Source of the DNA: Balaenoptera acutorostrata
Taxonomy: Eukaryota > Chordata > Mammalia > Artiodactyla > Balaenopteridae
Direction of reading: 5' to 3'
Assembly: GCF_949987535.1 (NCBI RefSeq)
Contig: NC_080065.1
Coordinates: 37,549,239 to 37,613,238, forward strand
Length of the DNA: 64,000 bases
Shown one piece after another: positions 61,691 to 64,000 of the stretch. The notes below the pieces were generated by a model. That model was not told the DNA's origin and made no database searches. It saw only the letters and a program-made list of their open reading frames with translations. A program made the translations under genes and the position numbers. Position 1 is the stretch's first letter, and each line of letters starts with the position of its first letter.

Positions 61691-62809
61691 TGAAGAGATG
61701 GGTATGGATAATGGATGATTATCCGGTGGTACATTATCCATATGCAACTGGGAGAATGACTAATAACAGAAGGACGTGACCTAGTTAAGGAGGTCAGGGA
61801 GCCCAGCTTGGCGACCAGATTGCAGCCTGGATTTTATTCTGCTTTCAGTCCCATAGTCGCATGCCTTTATGCAGGGTACAGTGAGCACAGAGGTCCTGTG
61901 TCCAGTTCCATGATAGTAAGTCTTGTAAAAGCAGAATAAGAACACAACCGATAGGATGATTTCAAAGGCATCAAGAGCCTGAGTTATCCAGGATGAATCT
62001 TGGAATAGGCCTTGAAAGATGGATAGAATTTTGGTGGATGGAGGTAATATGGTGAAAAGAGAAGACGTGGCATCGTGTTGAAAAGTAGGAAAGTGATTAT
62101 CAAGGACCTGGGTGAAAGTGAGGCTGGTAAGAGTGTGGGCAGGAGTAGCTGTCCCTAGAGACCCCTTAGGGTTGTGCCTATAGCTGGTGTTACAGGTATT
62201 TTGGAGGACTCGGAGAAAGTAGGTAGGATTAGAATTGGTAAACAGGGGGAAAAGGGGTCTAATGTTGTGTTTTTCTAACATTGAAACATGAAAACAGCTT
62301 CATAGCTTTTTCCTCTTTATTTCAATGGTAGTACACACACCTTGCCAAACATTTCCAGCAGTATAAAAAAGTACTGTATGTGAAGAAAACAGAATTTATA
62401 TATAATGCCTCTATTCAAATAATTGTCTATTAGTATTTTGGCATATAGGATTTTAGATATTTTTCTTTACATGCAGACATGCATCCACACGCACAAGGGC
62501 ACATACGGTTTTAAATGATGCCGTACTGAGAATATTACTTTGTAAGCTGCCTTTATCACTTTTTGATATTCCCTGGACATTTCTCCAATTCAACAAGTAT
62601 ACGACTTTGTCATCATTTTTATAAAAATGGTAGATGCCACTATATGGTTGCACCACGACTTATATAATTAGCCCCGTGGTGATGGATATTATTTTCCAAG
62701 TTTGGGCTATTGTAAGTCACCTTCTGATAAACGTCCTTTGAGAAGCCAGAGTGTGCAAAAAAAATGTCAGCCTGCCTTTGAAACCCAAGATTACCGTCTA
62801 GCTTTATCA

Positions 62810-62960
62810 TCTGACAGAGAGGAATGTTGTGGAAAGTGCACTGGGCTAGATGGTAAAGATGTTGAAAACTTAACATCTCAGCTCTTGCCTGAGAAATCTT
62901 AGAAGAGTCACCTGGCCTCTCTGAATCTGAATTTCCTCATATGTAAATGAGACAGGGGAG
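62810..62960 (+). repeat. MIR SINE fragment
   Basis: GGAAAGTGCACTGGGCTAGA, CTTAGAAGAGTCACCTGGCC and AATTTCCTCATATGTAAATG in MIR order. Confidence 0.65.
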
Positions 62961-63119
62961 TTGGTTGGGGTGGGGGTGAGGGGTTGGGGGAGATGAGGGC
63001 ACGTTAGATCACAAAGCACTTCCCAAAACTCTAATTCCGAGGAAAATTAATAGCTGTTCTTTGGTAAACATAATGGTTCTGCTGCAGAATATGTTTCAAA
63101 ACACTGGGTAATGTGTTGT

Positions 63120-63330
63120 TTCAGAGAATGGGACCTGTTATATTACTAAATTGGGTTCAAATCCTGGCTTTGTCTCTTACCAGCTGTATACCATTTGTAA
63201 GTTACTTAATGTCTCTAAGCCTTGGTTGACTCAGCTCCAGCCAGAGGCTTTGGTTAAATAGTTAAATTACACCCACAAGTACAGAGTTTTCTACTTAACA
63301 TGTTCAATAAATGTTAGCTATTACTCTTGT
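63120..63330 (+). repeat. MIR SINE fragment
   Basis: TTGGGTTCAAATCCTGGCTTT, CTTACCAGCTGTATACC, AAGTTACTTAATGTCTC and AATAAATGTTAGCTATTAC in MIR order. Confidence 0.75.
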
Positions 63331-64000
63331 TGAATTATTTGAAAAGTTATTAGGCATCTCCTTGTAACAGCATCAGCAAGCATTCTACTAAGAAATCCCA
63401 AAAGTAGAAGGTTGTACCGTCCAATACTACCTAGCATAACACGCAGCCATGAAATCTTTCAATTCAATACTACAGCCCCTTACTAAGCACTTTCTTAGCA
63501 GGTGCACAGTAAGAGGGTACAGAGGGCCAAATCAGAGCTTGCAGAAAACAGACAGCTACTTCACATTTCTGTGGGCTGTGTTGGACAAAAGATAGAAACC
63601 TACCTGAGAATAGATTTTTTAAAACCAAACTTAGTGTATTAAAATCCAAAATAATTTATTTATAGAATTCAACTAAAGTTCTGTTATTTGATTTCATGGA
63701 TTCTGTACTTAGGGGTATTTAGTATAGTTAAGGAAAAAGTATGAGCTTAAAGGGTCACCTTAATTCTTCCTGGAAGCTCTTTTACTTAAGCAGCATATGG
63801 AAAAGTCTTGTCATAGAATCTCATGAGGTTAGAAAGGGGAGTGGTGTAAAAATCTGACCTTCTGATTTTGTCCTTAGAAACTTTCTGTATTTTTTCCCTT
63901 TTATCTTTCATTTAATAGACTCACCGTAGTGGGAATGTAAAGATACAATTAAATTAGAAGACATCACCCCGTCTTTGTGGAGCTTGTAATCTAAACACAG

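Larger units (their letters stand above)
19195..64000 (-). other. PLCXD3: Intron upstream of the PLCXD3 exon, partial
   Basis: This is the sequence 5' of the exon in gene orientation, ending at the acceptor TTCTTCTAG and running off the right edge. I looked for the short first exon expected of PLCXD3 (about 35 codons ending before the GSHDS motif) and did not see it. The intron is therefore at least 44.8 kb. Stretches with nothing recognised are roughly 19230-20118, 20320-22390, 23600-23700, 23815-24240, 24500-25560, 26850-28630, 47300-47980, 48610-50200, 50340-51790, 52490-53200, 53980-57080, 57300-58460, 58640-60460, 60690-61560, 61700-62800 and 63340-64000. Confidence 0.85.

Noticed and set aside
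61781..62281. 166-codon minus-strand open frame
   Set aside because: No recognisable domain, no splice signals noted, low-complexity hydrophobic stretch, and next to an L2 fragment. Best read as chance or decayed repeat.

Overview
The window is vertebrate nuclear DNA: introns, decayed interspersed repeats and one spliced coding exon. It is eutherian because it carries MIR, L2, MER20, MER5A, MER2 and MaLR relics. The two tRNA-derived SINEs (about 17.79 and 32.31-32.63 kb) look like the CHR family of the whale-hippo-ruminant clade. I noticed no BovB or Bov-tA sequence, so a cetacean is the best guess. No prokaryotic, organellar or free viral gene is visible.

The only host coding sequence is one minus-strand exon at 18486-19194. 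It encodes most of the catalytic X domain of a PI-PLC X domain protein, and the residues match PLCXD3 as I remember it. It has a consensus acceptor and donor, and both catalytic histidines are present. Everything to its right (19195-64000) is the intron upstream of this exon, and everything to its left (1-18485) is the downstream intron. No other exon was recognised.

Region by region: 1-18.5 kb is intron with scattered MIR and L2, a MER20 (4.7 kb), L1 3' ends (6.8 and 11.4 kb), a CHR SINE and a MaLR-type LTR beside the exon. From 19-29.5 kb there are an L1 3' fragment, LTR-like relics, a long L2 and a MER20 split by a MER2. The core, 29.5-45.3 kb, is a large retroelement complex. It has an old full-length-type L1 on the minus strand with a nested CHR SINE, then a 273-bp spacer, then a younger and nearly complete L1 on the plus strand. 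The two L1s are head to head. Directly after the second lies a two-level tandem repeat (an 82-bp minisatellite inside a 923-bp duplication) that ends at a poly(A) signal and A-tract. From 45.3-64 kb there are older L1, L2, MER5A, a Tigger-like element and MIR pieces, plus a short L1 insertion with clear target-site duplications.

The younger L1 is the most informative element. Each of its two reading frames is closed by a single in-frame TGA (ORF1 at 38331-38333, ORF2 at 42217-42219), and the endonuclease active-site Asp is a Tyr. The minus-strand L1 keeps a long CpG-rich 5' UTR but has lost most of ORF1. No unknown protein-coding system was found. The least explained sequence is the 42.66-45.32 kb tandem and poly(A) block.
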